Assembly (NCBI GenBank): GCA_965263335.1
Contig: CBDHHE010000001.1
Coordinates: 2,108,001 to 2,172,000, forward strand
Origin: Thermohalobaculum sp965263335
Lineage (GTDB): Bacteria; Pseudomonadota; Alphaproteobacteria; Rhodobacterales; Rhodobacteraceae
Reading direction: 5' to 3'
DNA: 64,000 nucleotides
In this document: piece by piece, positions 34,173-43,440 of the stretch
Layout of the letters: every line of letters starts with the position of its first letter
Position numbering within the stretch: position 1 is the first letter of the stretch
Position numbers and translations under genes: made by a program
The notes under the pieces: generated by a model
Database searches by the model: none
Told to the model about the DNA's origin: nothing
What the model saw: only the letters and a program-made list of their open reading frames with translations

Positions 34173-34586
34173 ATGCGCTTGACCGGACTGAGCCTCGCCA
34201 TCGCGGTGCTGAGCAGCCCTGCGCTGTCTGCGGACGCAATCGGAACCTGGAAAAGCGAAAAGGCAGATGATGGCGGATATCTTCACGTTGCCGTTGCACC
34301 TTGCACAAGCGATGCCGCGAAACTGTGTGGCACCATCGTCGATGCGTTGAACGACGATCCGTCTCAGATGGACGAGGCACGCGCTGCGGAGTTGCGCGGC
34401 AAGGTTATGATCCGTGACATGGAACCGGACGGAGCCAACGCGTGGTCCAGCGGCACCATCTGGGCGCCGGATGACGACGAAACTTATGCGTCAAAGATGA
34501 CGATAGATGGCAATGTCCTGAAGGTCTCGGGCTGCGTTCTGGCTGGCCTGATCTGTCGCGGACAGGACTGGACACGGGTGCCATGA
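34173..34586 (+). CDS. DUF2147-family secreted protein
   Basis: 137 aa. A signal peptide at residues 1-20 (RLTGLSLAIAVLSSPALSA) is followed by DAIGTWKSEKADDGGYLHV and CGTIVDALND, then KVSGCVLAGLICRGQDWTRV at the end, the layout of DUF2147. Four cysteines could form disulfides. AAAGGAAATCCC precedes ATG 34173. Its stop overlaps the following start as ATGA. Confidence 0.82.
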   Translation: MRLTGLSLAIAVLSSPALSADAIGTWKSEKADDGGYLHVAVAPCTSDAAKLCGTIVDALNDDPSQMDEARAAELRGKVMIRDMEPDGANAWSSGTIWAPDDDETYASKMTIDGNVLKVSGCVLAGLICRGQDWTRVP

Positions 34587-35017
34587 TCGAGGGGCTGGAC
34601 CAGCCGCCTGTTGCGGATGGCGATCCTCGGGACGGCGGGGACATTGCCGAGGGTGGCCGCATATACGTTTCGGTCACCGGCCTGCGGCTCAAGCGGTTCT
34701 GGCACCGGTGGGAGTTCTCACGCCTGGCTATGGCCGCAATGATGCAGGCCCGGGCCGCTCCCGGCTGCCTTATGGCGGAAGGCCGCGGGATCGACGGCGT
34801 ACATCATACGCGGAGCGCCTGGGCCAGCCGCGAGGCGATGCTCGCGTTTCTGCACTCTGGTGCCCACCTCGAGGCAGTTTGCGCCTTCCACCGCATCGCC
34901 ACAGGAAAGACCTATGGGGCCGAGATGGCCGAAATGCCGGATTGGGACACGCTGCATCGACTTTGGCAAATCGAAGGCCGGGACTATCTGCGGGTTGCAG
35001 ACAGCCCCGACAGTTGA
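34583..35017 (+). CDS. Small monooxygenase-like (DUF3291/ABM-type) protein
   Basis: 144 aa. The sequence VSVTGLRLKRFWHRWEFSRL, APGCLMAEGRGIDGVHHTRSAWASREAM and FLHSGAHLEAV resembles the ferredoxin-like fold of antibiotic-biosynthesis-monooxygenase/DUF3291 proteins. The exact family is not certain and I cannot identify a catalytic residue. Translationally coupled to the DUF2147 gene, it completes the three-gene unit divergent from HxlR. Confidence 0.65.
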   Translation: MIEGLDQPPVADGDPRDGGDIAEGGRIYVSVTGLRLKRFWHRWEFSRLAMAAMMQARAAPGCLMAEGRGIDGVHHTRSAWASREAMLAFLHSGAHLEAVCAFHRIATGKTYGAEMAEMPDWDTLHRLWQIEGRDYLRVADSPDS

Positions 35018-35107
35018 CCGCTCACCAATCCGGGCGCCCGTCACGTGACCGCGGTGCGCCCATTGTCACCGAGCGCGCCGGGATTGGCATGCTCTTGGGC
35101 CGGCTCG

Positions 35108-36145
35108 CTACTTTTTCAGCCGCGTCCAGATCGCATCGTAAAGCGCCTGGGTCTCGGGATCGCAGACCTTCACGAAGGTGCCCTGCGGTGCTTCCGGCGG
35201 CGGGTTCTGCTCGGGCGACGATTTCAGCTCGTCGGTCAGCAACGGGGTCACATCCTTCACACCGGCGGTGTACTGCGCGAAGTTGGACACGGCGGCGATG
35301 TTCTCGGGCTCCAGCAGGAAGTCCATGAACTTGATCGCGCTGTCGCGGTTCGGCGCGTCCTTCAGCAGCACCACGTTGTCCATCCAGACCACATAGCCCT
35401 GCTTCGGATAGGCATACTCGACAGGGGCGCCCTCGGCACGTGCCTTGGCGCCGAAACCGTTCCAGATCATGCCGACCGCCGCGTCACCCGACACCAGAAC
35501 ATCCTTCGCCCCGTCCGAGTTGAACGACGCCCAGTGAGGCTTCGCCGCATTCACCGTGGCGGACAGGAGCTTGAGCTGCTCGCGATCGGTCGAGCACTGC
35601 GGAATGCCGAGATGGATCGACGCCAGCGCAAGCAGCTCTCCCTGCGTGTCGAGCACGTTGATCTTGCCCTTCAGCTCGTCGGGCGGATCGAAGATGATGC
35701 TCGTGTCGTTGATCTCGCCGGAATAGGTCTCGCGGTTGACCATGAAGCTTGTCGAGCCCCACTGGTAGGGGATCGAGTGATTGCGGCCCGGGTCGAAGTC
35801 GACGTTCAGCCACTGCTCCTCGATGTTGGCCTTGTTCTTCAGTTCGCCCTCGGCGATCGTGTCCAGCATGCCCTCGTCGCGCATGATCTGGACCATGTAG
35901 TCGCCGGGGACCGCCACGTCGTAGGACCCGAGCGTGCCGCCCTTCAGCGATGCGAGCATCGACTCGTTCGAATCGTAGGTGTCCATGGTCACCTCGATCC
36001 CGGTCTCCTCGGTGAACTTCACCAGAAGCTCCTGGGGGATATACTCGAACCAGTGATAAATCGAGAGCTTGCCCTCCGCTGCGGCCGTTCCCGCAGAAAG
36101 CGCCAGCACCGCGGCCGCGGCGCCAAGTTTGGCCACCAGTTTCAT
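35108..36145 (-). CDS. Polyamine-type ABC substrate-binding protein (PotD/PotF family)
   Basis: 345 aa. Signal peptide residues 1-23; then LSIYHWFEYIPQELLVKFTEETGIEVTMDTYDSNESM, the opening of PotD/PotF proteins, and YDVAVPGDYMV. YQWGSTSFMVN and GMIWNGFGAKARAEG lie in the ligand cleft. It should bind putrescine, spermidine or a related cation. It is the last gene of the operon, ATGA-coupled to the permease. Substrate is inferred from family only. Confidence 0.92.
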   Translation of the reverse strand: MKLVAKLGAAAAVLALSAGTAAAEGKLSIYHWFEYIPQELLVKFTEETGIEVTMDTYDSNESMLASLKGGTLGSYDVAVPGDYMVQIMRDEGMLDTIAEGELKNKANIEEQWLNVDFDPGRNHSIPYQWGSTSFMVNRETYSGEINDTSIIFDPPDELKGKINVLDTQGELLALASIHLGIPQCSTDREQLKLLSATVNAAKPHWASFNSDGAKDVLVSGDAAVGMIWNGFGAKARAEGAPVEYAYPKQGYVVWMDNVVLLKDAPNRDSAIKFMDFLLEPENIAAVSNFAQYTAGVKDVTPLLTDELKSSPEQNPPPEAPQGTFVKVCDPETQALYDAIWTRLKK

Positions 36146-36957
36146 TCAGACCTCCTCTGTCTTTCTTGATTTCCCAGTTTGTTCAGAAAGTACGAGACAG
36201 TCACGAACAGAACCGAGATCATCAGCATGCAGGTGCTGATCGCCATGATGTCCGGCTTGATCCCCTGTTTGACCGCCCCGAAAATTGCGGTGGGCAGCGT
36301 CTCGACGCCGGCACCCTTCACGAAGTTGGTGATGATGAAGTCATCGAGCGAAATGATGAACGCCAGCAGGAAGCCAGCCGCGATCCCGGGCATCATCAGC
36401 GGCAGCAGGATCAGCCGGAACGCCTGCCAGCGGCTGGCATAGAGATCGAGGGCCGCCTGCTCGTACATCGCCTCGATTCCCTGCAGCCGGGCGGCGATCG
36501 GCAGATAGGCGAACGGGATGCAGAAGACGATGTGCGCGAGCAGGATCGACAGGAGGCCGCGCTCGAACCCGATGGCCGAAAAGAAGATCAGGGTGGCAAC
36601 GGCGGTCACGATCTCGGGCACCATCAGCGGCAGGTTGATCAGCGCGAAGCTCGCCGACTTGCCGCGGAACGCCCCACCCCGCAGCATGCCCAGCGCCGCG
36701 GCCATGGCGATCAATGTGGCAATCGTCGCCGCCACGACCGCAATCATGAGCGAGTTCCACGCCGCCGTTTTGAACTTCGCCGCCTCGATTCCGAAGAAGA
36801 CCTGCTCGTACCAGACCAGGCTGAAGCCGCCCCAGCGCGTGATCGAGGCGGTCTCGTTGAACGAATAGACCATGACGATCAAGAGCGGCGCGTAGAGCAG
36901 CACGAGGCAAAAGATGGTCATCGGCAGAAAGCCGGGAAAGCGGCGCAGATTGATCAC
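36142..36957 (-). CDS. Polyamine-type ABC permease (PotC/PotI-like)
   Basis: 271 aa, six membrane helices. YSFNETASITRWGGFSLVWYEQVF near the N terminus and the EAA loop EQAALDLYASRWQAFRLILLPLMMPGI are typical of PotC/PotI. It forms the pore with the upstream PotB/H-like partner. ATGA overlaps occur at both ends. Confidence 0.93.
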   Translation of the reverse strand: MINLRRFPGFLPMTIFCLVLLYAPLLIVMVYSFNETASITRWGGFSLVWYEQVFFGIEAAKFKTAAWNSLMIAVVAATIATLIAMAAALGMLRGGAFRGKSASFALINLPLMVPEIVTAVATLIFFSAIGFERGLLSILLAHIVFCIPFAYLPIAARLQGIEAMYEQAALDLYASRWQAFRLILLPLMMPGIAAGFLLAFIISLDDFIITNFVKGAGVETLPTAIFGAVKQGIKPDIMAISTCMLMISVLFVTVSYFLNKLGNQERQRRSE

Positions 36958-37874
36958 TGTCCCGTCCTCCGGCTTTCATTGCGCGCGTAAAGGATCAGAA
37001 CCACCATCACCATCGACAGCAGGATCATCGCCGCCGCCGCGCCGAAGGGCCAGTTCCCGGCAGCCCCCTTGAACTGATCCTCGATCAGCGAGCCGATCAT
37101 CCAGTTCTTCGCGCCCCCCAGCAGATCGGGCGCAAGGAACGCACCGAGCGAGGGCACGAACACCAGAATGCAGCCTGCGATGATACCCGGCCGGACCACC
37201 GGCAGCACGACGCGCCAGAGCGTCTGCCACTTCGAGGCATAGAGATCCGCCGCCGCCTCGCTGAGCGCGAAGTTGTAGCGTTCGACAGCCGCATAGATCG
37301 GCAGGACCATGAACGGCAGGTACGAATAGAACAGCCCAAGCTGCACGGCGAAGTCGGTGTTGATCATCCCGATCGGCTCGGTGATCACGCCCATGGACAT
37401 CAGCCACTCGTTCACCGGCCCGTTGTCGCGGATCAGAAACTTCATCGACATGGTCCGGATGAGCAGGTTCACCCAGTACGGAATGGTCACCAGAAACAGC
37501 CAGAACGAGCGTGTCTTCGCAGGCCGCGTCGCGATGTACCATGCCGTCGGAAAGCCCACGATCAGGCACAGCACGGTCGCAAGCCCGGCCTGCCAGACAG
37601 ACCTCATGATGATCGAGAGGTAGGTCCATTCGAGCGTCGGCGGCTCGTCGCCGAACAGACCCCGGTCGACGAAGAACTGATCATAGGCCGCGAGACTGAA
37701 CTCCCAGACCACACCGCCCCGGAATTCCTTGGTCAGGAACGAGTAGACCAGCATCAGACCAACGGGCACGAGCAGAAACACGCCGATCACGAGCCAGGAC
37801 GGCAGCATGAGCCCGAGCCGGGCCTCGCTGTAGACGGCATCACCGCCCGAGCTGGGTCCCGGAACCGCCGCCAT
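36954..37874 (-). CDS. Polyamine-type ABC permease (PotB/PotH-like)
   Basis: 306 aa, about six helices after a 20-residue N-terminal tail. VPVGLMLVYSFLTKEFRGG and the EAA loop SEAAADLYASKWQTLWRVVLPVVRPGI mark the PotB/PotH subfamily. Start and stop overlap the neighbouring genes by 3-4 bp. Confidence 0.93.
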   Translation of the reverse strand: MAAVPGPSSGGDAVYSEARLGLMLPSWLVIGVFLLVPVGLMLVYSFLTKEFRGGVVWEFSLAAYDQFFVDRGLFGDEPPTLEWTYLSIIMRSVWQAGLATVLCLIVGFPTAWYIATRPAKTRSFWLFLVTIPYWVNLLIRTMSMKFLIRDNGPVNEWLMSMGVITEPIGMINTDFAVQLGLFYSYLPFMVLPIYAAVERYNFALSEAAADLYASKWQTLWRVVLPVVRPGIIAGCILVFVPSLGAFLAPDLLGGAKNWMIGSLIEDQFKGAAGNWPFGAAAAMILLSMVMVVLILYARNESRRTGQ

Positions 37875-38950
37875 CAGTCCGCCAGCACCCGGGCGGCACC
37901 CGCGTCGACCGTCAGATGCGCCGCATCGCCCGGCCCGAACGGAACCTCGGCGGCATGGGCGTTCTGGATACGCGTGACCACCTCGGTGCCGTCATCAAGG
38001 CGGACGACATACTGCGTGTCGGTGCCCAGATAGACCAGCCGCTCGACGGTGCAGGGCAGCCCGTCGGCACTGCTGAGCGAGAGGCGTTCGGGTCGGATCG
38101 AGATATGGGCGCGGCGCGACCCGGGCGCCTGTCCGGTCGCATCCAGCTCGAGACCGCCTGGCAGGCGCACGCGCGTCCCGTTCCCGTTGTTTGCGATCAC
38201 ATCCGCTTCGAGCAGATTCGTCTCGCCGATGAAATCCGCGACGAAGCGATTGCTCGGCGCCTCGTAGATCTCGCGCGCGCTTGCGATCTGCTGGACTTGG
38301 CCCGCCGACATCACCGCAATACGGTCCGACATGGTCAGCGCCTCTTCCTGATCGTGGGTGACGAAAATGAACGTGATTCCCGTCTCCTGCTGGATCTGCT
38401 TGAGCTCGACCCGCATCTGCTGGCGCAGTTTCAGATCAAGCGCGGAGAGCGGCTCGTCCAGCAGCAACACCTTTGGCGCGGGCGCCAGGGCGCGCGCCAA
38501 CGCGACCCGCTGCTGCTGTCCGCCCGAGAGCTGCGAGGGCCGCCGCCCCGCCATCTGCGAGAGCTGGACGAGGCGGAGCATCTCGTCGACCCGCTTGGCG
38601 ATCTCGGCGGCCGGGCGGCCGAGCATCTTCAAACCGAAGCCCACATTCTCGGCGACGTCGAGATGCGGGAACAGCGCATAGGCCTGAAAGACAGTGTTGA
38701 TGGGACGCCGGTTCGGCGGGAGCGTCTGCAACCGCTCGCCATACAGGAAGATGTCTCCCGCAGTCGGCTGATCGAAGCCCGCCAGCAACCGCAGCAGCGT
38801 GGTCTTCCCGCACCCCGAGGGACCGAGCAGCGTGAAGAATTCGTTGTCCCGGATATCGATGGACACATTGTCGAGAGCGACCACGCCATGTGGCGCCACG
38901 CCGAAGACCTTCTCGATCCCGCAAATCTCGACCGCGGCAGACTTTGCCAA
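37874..38950 (-). CDS. Polyamine-type ABC ATPase (PotA/PotG-like)
   Basis: 358 aa from a probable TTG start at 38950, preceded by GGGAGGGGAG; a GTG at 38962 lacks such a site. Walker A GPSGCGKTT, Q-loop FQAYALFPH, signature LSGGQQQRVALARAL, Walker B LLLDEPLSALD and H-loop THDQEEA are intact, followed by a C-terminal TOBE domain (residues about 280-355). First gene of the operon ATPase-permease-permease-SBP, divergent from urease. Confidence 0.93.
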   Translation of the reverse strand: MAKSAAVEICGIEKVFGVAPHGVVALDNVSIDIRDNEFFTLLGPSGCGKTTLLRLLAGFDQPTAGDIFLYGERLQTLPPNRRPINTVFQAYALFPHLDVAENVGFGLKMLGRPAAEIAKRVDEMLRLVQLSQMAGRRPSQLSGGQQQRVALARALAPAPKVLLLDEPLSALDLKLRQQMRVELKQIQQETGITFIFVTHDQEEALTMSDRIAVMSAGQVQQIASAREIYEAPSNRFVADFIGETNLLEADVIANNGNGTRVRLPGGLELDATGQAPGSRRAHISIRPERLSLSSADGLPCTVERLVYLGTDTQYVVRLDDGTEVVTRIQNAHAAEVPFGPGDAAHLTVDAGAARVLAD

Positions 38951-39233
38951 CTCCCCTCCCACACGCAAATCATTTTCGGAAGAGCAGAGACTGGCAGCGG
39001 AACCGGGACGACGCAACAACCATTGATCGGCAAATGCCTGAGATCCGGCACGTATTTTCCGCAATGCACACTGCGCTCTGCTGATGTGCCGCCTAACCCG
39101 GCAGTTCCGGCCCCGGTGTGACTATACATGCGGCAAAGTCCGCTTTTCTTCGCTGCCACCACCGATTTTGTGTTGCAGCAGCCAAGTCCGCCGTGCTGCC
39201 TACACGGGGTCGAAGCCGCAGAAGACGGGGATC
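38951..39233. promoter_or_regulatory. Divergent promoter region between Pot-like and urease operons
   Basis: The frame of ureD is open back to 39084, but this part has no urease-like residues. I see no clear palindrome or riboswitch here. Both operons must start from this 280-bp gap, which would allow joint nitrogen control. Confidence 0.3.
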
Positions 39234-40076
39234 GTGACACTTGCCCATCAGACAGTGGACGCCCAAGTGCGGCCCCGCGCACTCCCGCGTGCCGACGGGG
39301 TCGTGCGCCTCTCTGCACGCCTCGCCGGACGACGAACAACGCTCGAGACGCTGTACCAGCGCGGCTCCGCCAAGGCCCTTCTGCCGCGCGGGCTGACGCC
39401 AGAGCTCACGGCCGTTCTGCTCAACACGGCCGGAGGGGTCACGGGCGGTGACCGGTTCCGCACAGAAGCCGCTGTGCGCAGCGGCGCATCGCTCACGCTG
39501 ACCACCCAGACCGCCGAGCGGGCCTACCGCGCCTTGCCCGGCACACATGGCGAGATCACCACCGCTCTCTCTGCCGAAGCCGGCGCTGTGCTGCACTGGC
39601 TGCCGCAGGAAATGATCCTGTTCGATCGGTCGGCCCTGACGCGGCAGCTCTCGGTCGATCTTGCCGGCGATGCGTCGTTCCTTGCGATCGAGCCCGTCAT
39701 CCTGGGCCGGACCGCGATGGGAGAGACGGTGACGGACCTGCGCTTCTCCGATCAGTGGCGCGTGCGGCGCGAGGGTCGTCTGATCTACGCCGACGCCCTG
39801 CGCATCCGCGGAGATGCGGCGGCATTGACCGCTTCGGCCGCAACTCTTGGCGGGCACCGCGCGTTTGCCTCGCTGCTGCTCGCCGCACCTCGGGCCGACA
39901 GAATCCTGGCCCCGCTGCGGGACAGGCTGGGCGCGTCGGGCGGCGCCTCGCTGATCCGCTCCGGCGTGCTCGCGGCCCGCCTGTCGGCGCCGGACGGATT
40001 TGCCCTGCGACGCACGTTGATGCCTGCGCTGGAGCTCCTGCGCGGCGCCCCACTCCCTCGGACATGGAGCCTCTGA
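39234..40076 (+). CDS. ureD: Urease accessory protein UreD
   Basis: 280 aa from GTG 39234 (VTLAHQTVDAQ). UreD (UreH) is the scaffold on the apo-urease that binds UreF and UreG during nickel insertion. Family blocks are LNTAGGVTGGDRFRTEAAV, TTQTAERAYRA, WLPQEMILFDRSALTRQLSVDLA and GRTAMGE. The start is chosen because the 50 codons upstream are not family-like and would make the protein too long. First gene of the operon, overlapping ureA by one base (TGATG). Confidence 0.93.
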   Translation: MTLAHQTVDAQVRPRALPRADGVVRLSARLAGRRTTLETLYQRGSAKALLPRGLTPELTAVLLNTAGGVTGGDRFRTEAAVRSGASLTLTTQTAERAYRALPGTHGEITTALSAEAGAVLHWLPQEMILFDRSALTRQLSVDLAGDASFLAIEPVILGRTAMGETVTDLRFSDQWRVRREGRLIYADALRIRGDAAALTASAATLGGHRAFASLLLAAPRADRILAPLRDRLGASGGASLIRSGVLAARLSAPDGFALRRTLMPALELLRGAPLPRTWSL

Positions 40077-40378
40077 TGCAACTCACTCCACGCGAAAAGG
40101 ACAAGCTCCTGATCTCGGTCGCCGCGATGGTGGCGCGCAACCGGCTCGCCCGCGGTGTCAAACTCAACCACCCCGAAGCGATCGCACTGATCACCGACTT
40201 CGTGGTGGAGGGCGCGCGGGACGGGCGCTCGGTCGCCGACCTGATGGAGGCAGGCGCCCACGTCGTCACCCGCGACCAGTGCATGGAGGGCATCGCCGAG
40301 ATGATCCACGACGTGCAGGTCGAGGCCACGTTCCCGGACGGCACCAAGCTCGTCACCGTCCACGAACCGATCCGGTGA
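40076..40378 (+). CDS. ureA: Urease gamma subunit UreA
   Basis: 100 aa, exactly the usual gamma-subunit size. MQLTPREKDKLL, RGVKLNHPEAIALI, GRSVADLMEAG and GIAEMIHDVQVEATFPDGTKLVTVHEPI are near-invariant. It is a structural part of the (ABC)3 urease. Confidence 0.98.
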   Translation: MQLTPREKDKLLISVAAMVARNRLARGVKLNHPEAIALITDFVVEGARDGRSVADLMEAGAHVVTRDQCMEGIAEMIHDVQVEATFPDGTKLVTVHEPIR

Positions 40379-40471
40379 GCCGCGCCCCGATGCCTGATAT
40401 CCGGTTAAGTGACCCGTTTGGTGAAATGGGTGACCAGAACATCATCTGCCAGGACCGTCACGGAGGACAAC

Positions 40472-40777
40472 ATGATCCCAGGTGAAATCATCTGCGCCGA
40501 AGGTGATATCGAGCTCAACGCCGGGCGCGCGCAGATCACGCTGATGGTGGCCAACACCGGCGACCGCCCGGTGCAGGTCGGCTCGCACTATCACTTCGCC
40601 GAAACGAACAGCGGGCTCGACTTCGACCGCGCTGCTGCGCACGGCATGCGCCTCGACATCCCCGCCGGCACCGCCGTGCGCTTCGAGCCCGGCCAGTCGC
40701 GAGAAGTCCAGCTGATCCCCTATGACGGGGCGCGTCGTGTCTTCGGTTTCAATCAGAAGGTTATGGGGGATCTCTGA
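40472..40777 (+). CDS. ureB: Urease beta subunit UreB
   Basis: 101 aa. MIPGEIICAEGDIELNAGR, GDRPVQVGSHYHFAETN, RLDIPAGTAVRFEPGQSREV and FGFNQKVMG are beta-subunit signatures. ATG 40472 has GGAGG upstream; the earlier in-frame start is rejected. A 93-bp gap separates it from ureA. Confidence 0.98.
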   Translation: MIPGEIICAEGDIELNAGRAQITLMVANTGDRPVQVGSHYHFAETNSGLDFDRAAAHGMRLDIPAGTAVRFEPGQSREVQLIPYDGARRVFGFNQKVMGDL

Positions 40778-40780
40778 TCC

Positions 40781-41221
40781 GTGGCGATCGTGCGCAACAC
40801 CTTCCACTACGCGGCCGCACCGCCCCGCGTCTGGGCGATGGTAACGGATTTCTCTGCCTTGGCGGAGGCGTGCCGGCGGCTGGTCGTGTTTGAAGGGTTG
40901 CCGGAGGGCCGCATTCACACCGGACAAAGTCTGGAAGTCATGGTCCGTCTCTTCGGCATCCTGCCGCGCCAAGTCTACCACATGACCGTTGAACTCTGCG
41001 ACGAGGCAGCCATGCGCTTCCAAAGCCGCGAGCGCGGCGCGGGCATACGCCGCTGGGACCACAAGTTGTGGCTGGAACCCGATGGCGCTGGCACACGCCT
41101 CAACGAAGAGATCGACATCGATGCCGGGGCGATGACGCCCCTCTACGTGCTATGGGCGCGTTTCCTTTATCGCGGGCGTCATCAGCCTCGCGTCGACATG
41201 CTGACCTCGGGAGCTTTCTAA
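40781..41221 (+). CDS. SRPBCC-family protein inserted between ureB and ureC
   Basis: 146 aa from GTG 40781. FHYAAAPPRVWAMVTDFSALAEACRRLVVFEGLPEG is the START/SRPBCC-like opening, with RLNEEIDIDAGAMTPLYVLWARFLYRGRHQPR at the end, typical of polyketide-cyclase-like SRPBCC proteins. No catalytic residue can be assigned. It is 3 bp after ureB, and its stop overlaps ureC by one base, so it is fully integrated in the operon. SRPBCC proteins are not canonical urease genes. Confidence 0.82.
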   Translation: MAIVRNTFHYAAAPPRVWAMVTDFSALAEACRRLVVFEGLPEGRIHTGQSLEVMVRLFGILPRQVYHMTVELCDEAAMRFQSRERGAGIRRWDHKLWLEPDGAGTRLNEEIDIDAGAMTPLYVLWARFLYRGRHQPRVDMLTSGAF

Positions 41222-42930
41222 TGCCCACATCCATCCCCCGCCCGGCCTATGCTGCCATGTTCGGTCCGACCACCGGAGACAAGGTGCGGCTCGCCGATAC
41301 CGAGCTGTTCATCGAGGTTGAGAAAGATCTCACAACCTACGGAGAAGAAGTCAAATTCGGCGGCGGCAAGGTCATCCGCGACGGCATGGGCCAGTCCCAG
41401 GTCACGCGCGCCGAGGGCGCTGTCGACACGGTGATCACCAACGCGCTGATCGTCGACCACACCGGCATTTACAAAGCCGACGTGGGCCTGCGCGATGGAC
41501 GCATCGCGAAGATCGGCAAGGCGGGCAACCCGGACACCCAACCGGATGTTGACATCATCATCGGCCCCGGCACCGAAGCCATTGCAGGAGAAGGGAAAAT
41601 CCTGACCGCAGGCGGCTTCGACGCCCACATTCACTTCATCTGCCCGCAGCAGATCGAGGACGCGCTGCACTCGGGCCTCACCACCATGCTGGGCGGCGGC
41701 ACCGGCCCCGCGCACGGCACGCTGGCGACCACCTGCACGCCGGGGTCCTGGCATATCGGGCGCATGCTGCAGAGCCTCGACGCCTTCCCGATCAATTTCG
41801 GCCTGTCGTGCAAGGGGAACGCCTCGCAGCCCGCCGCACTGGTCGAGATGGTCAAGGGCGGCGCTTGTGCGATGAAGCTGCACGAAGATTGGGGCACAAC
41901 CCCCGGCGCGATCGACTGTTGTCTCTCGGTCGCCGACGAGATGGACGTGCAGGTCATGATCCACACGGACACCCTGAACGAGAGCGGGTTTGTCGAGAAC
42001 ACGGTCGCGGCCATGAAGGGGCGCACCATCCACGCCTTCCATACCGAGGGCGCAGGCGGCGGCCATGCCCCTGATATCATCAAGGTCTGCGGTGAAGACC
42101 ATGTGCTGCCGTCATCCACGAACCCGACGCGGCCCTTTACGGTGAACACGCTGGAAGAGCACCTCGACATGCTGATGGTCTGCCACCACCTCGACAAGTC
42201 GATCCCCGAGGATGTGGCCTTTGCCGAATCGCGAATCCGACGCGAAACCATTGCCGCAGAGGACATTCTGCACGACATGGGGGCGTTCTCGATCATCGCG
42301 TCAGACAGCCAGGCCATGGGGCGGATCGGCGAGGTGCTGATCCGGACCTGGCAGACCGCCGACAAGATGAAGCGCCAGCGCGGCAGACTGCCCGATGAGA
42401 CCGGCGACAACGACAACCTGCGCGTCCGGCGCTATATCTCGAAGTACACGATCAATCCGGCGATCGCGCACGGCATCAGCCACGAGATCGGCTCTATCGA
42501 GGAAGGAAAGCGCGCCGATCTGGTGCTTTGGAAGCCGGCGTTCTTCGGCGTGAAACCCGAAATGGTGCTGGTCGGGGGGACGATCGCGTGTGCGCAGATG
42601 GGCGATCCGAACGCCTCGATTCCGACGCCGCAACCGGTCTACACCCGGCCCATGTTCGGTGCGTTCGGCCGGTCGCTCGAGGCGTCTTCGGTGACCTTCG
42701 TCTCAGAGGCCGCCCATGCGAATGGTATCGGGAACAGTCTGGGTCTGGCGAAGCAGACAGCGGCCGTGAAAAACACCCGTAAGATCAGCAAAGCCGATAT
42801 GGTGCTGAACGATTCCACGCCGGAGATCGAGGTCAACCCCGAAACCTACGAGGTCCGCGCCAATGGAGAACTCCTGACCTGTGAACCCGCCGAGGTGCTG
42901 CCCATGGCGCAGCGGTACTTCCTGTTCTAG
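41221..42930 (+). CDS. ureC: Urease alpha (catalytic) subunit UreC
   Basis: 569 aa. Hydrolyses urea to ammonia and carbamate at a dinickel centre. Ligands are visible: HIHF, the carbamylated Lys in GGACAMKLHEDWG, HTDTLNESGF, HTEGAGGGHAPD, and the active-site flap Cys-His in LMVCHHLD. PYSKY-type mutations are not seen. Length and motifs are fully conserved, so the enzyme is expected to be active. Confidence 0.99.
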   Translation: MPTSIPRPAYAAMFGPTTGDKVRLADTELFIEVEKDLTTYGEEVKFGGGKVIRDGMGQSQVTRAEGAVDTVITNALIVDHTGIYKADVGLRDGRIAKIGKAGNPDTQPDVDIIIGPGTEAIAGEGKILTAGGFDAHIHFICPQQIEDALHSGLTTMLGGGTGPAHGTLATTCTPGSWHIGRMLQSLDAFPINFGLSCKGNASQPAALVEMVKGGACAMKLHEDWGTTPGAIDCCLSVADEMDVQVMIHTDTLNESGFVENTVAAMKGRTIHAFHTEGAGGGHAPDIIKVCGEDHVLPSSTNPTRPFTVNTLEEHLDMLMVCHHLDKSIPEDVAFAESRIRRETIAAEDILHDMGAFSIIASDSQAMGRIGEVLIRTWQTADKMKRQRGRLPDETGDNDNLRVRRYISKYTINPAIAHGISHEIGSIEEGKRADLVLWKPAFFGVKPEMVLVGGTIACAQMGDPNASIPTPQPVYTRPMFGAFGRSLEASSVTFVSEAAHANGIGNSLGLAKQTAAVKNTRKISKADMVLNDSTPEIEVNPETYEVRANGELLTCEPAEVLPMAQRYFLF

Positions 42931-42939
42931 GTATTGACG

Positions 42940-43440
42940 ATGCTCACAGAAGAACAATTTCAGCACGCCGAATATCTCATCGAAAATATGAGACCGCTTG
43001 ATTCGGAAATCCGAGGCGGCTTTTACCCAAAGACAGCGCCACTTGTTTCGGTCAATGAGTACTTTGCATTCCCGAATGCTACGATGTGGTGCAATGTGTA
43101 TCCCCAGCCTGAGAACATCGTCGAAGTCGATTTCTGGGGCGAACTGCAAAATCATCGTGATGTTCATGCGCTGCTGTTCTGGCTCATACATATAGATGCA
43201 TCGGGATCCAGTGAGAGCGAGATGCTAGCTGACGTTCGAGCCGGCAACGGGGAGATATACAGTGACAAAGGTGTGTTGATCACAACTGCAGCTGTGGAAG
43301 AAGTGGCGAACTGGTTCGCGAGTGTGGCGGAACCTGATCAGTTGGAAGAGTGGGCCGATGCCCCGGATCTTTTCGATGGCCTCGGGGAACGACCTATTGC
43401 TCCGGAGGGAACTCGGGTAGTCTATTTTTGGTATGACTGA
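42940..43440 (+). CDS. Unrecognised acidic protein within the urease operon, low GC
   Basis: 166 aa from ATG 42940; a TTG at 42934 is also in frame. Acidic, soluble, Trp-rich (FWGELQNHRD, LLFWLIHIDASG, VANWFASVAEPDQLEEWADAP), with no signal peptide. I do not recognise a family. GC is about 45-50% in the part examined, against about 65% in the flanking urease genes, which suggests a recent insertion from elsewhere. Its end overlaps the ureE start by 8 bp, so it did not break the operon. It lies 9 bp after ureC. Confidence 0.65.
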   Translation: MLTEEQFQHAEYLIENMRPLDSEIRGGFYPKTAPLVSVNEYFAFPNATMWCNVYPQPENIVEVDFWGELQNHRDVHALLFWLIHIDASGSSESEMLADVRAGNGEIYSDKGVLITTAAVEEVANWFASVAEPDQLEEWADAPDLFDGLGERPIAPEGTRVVYFWYD

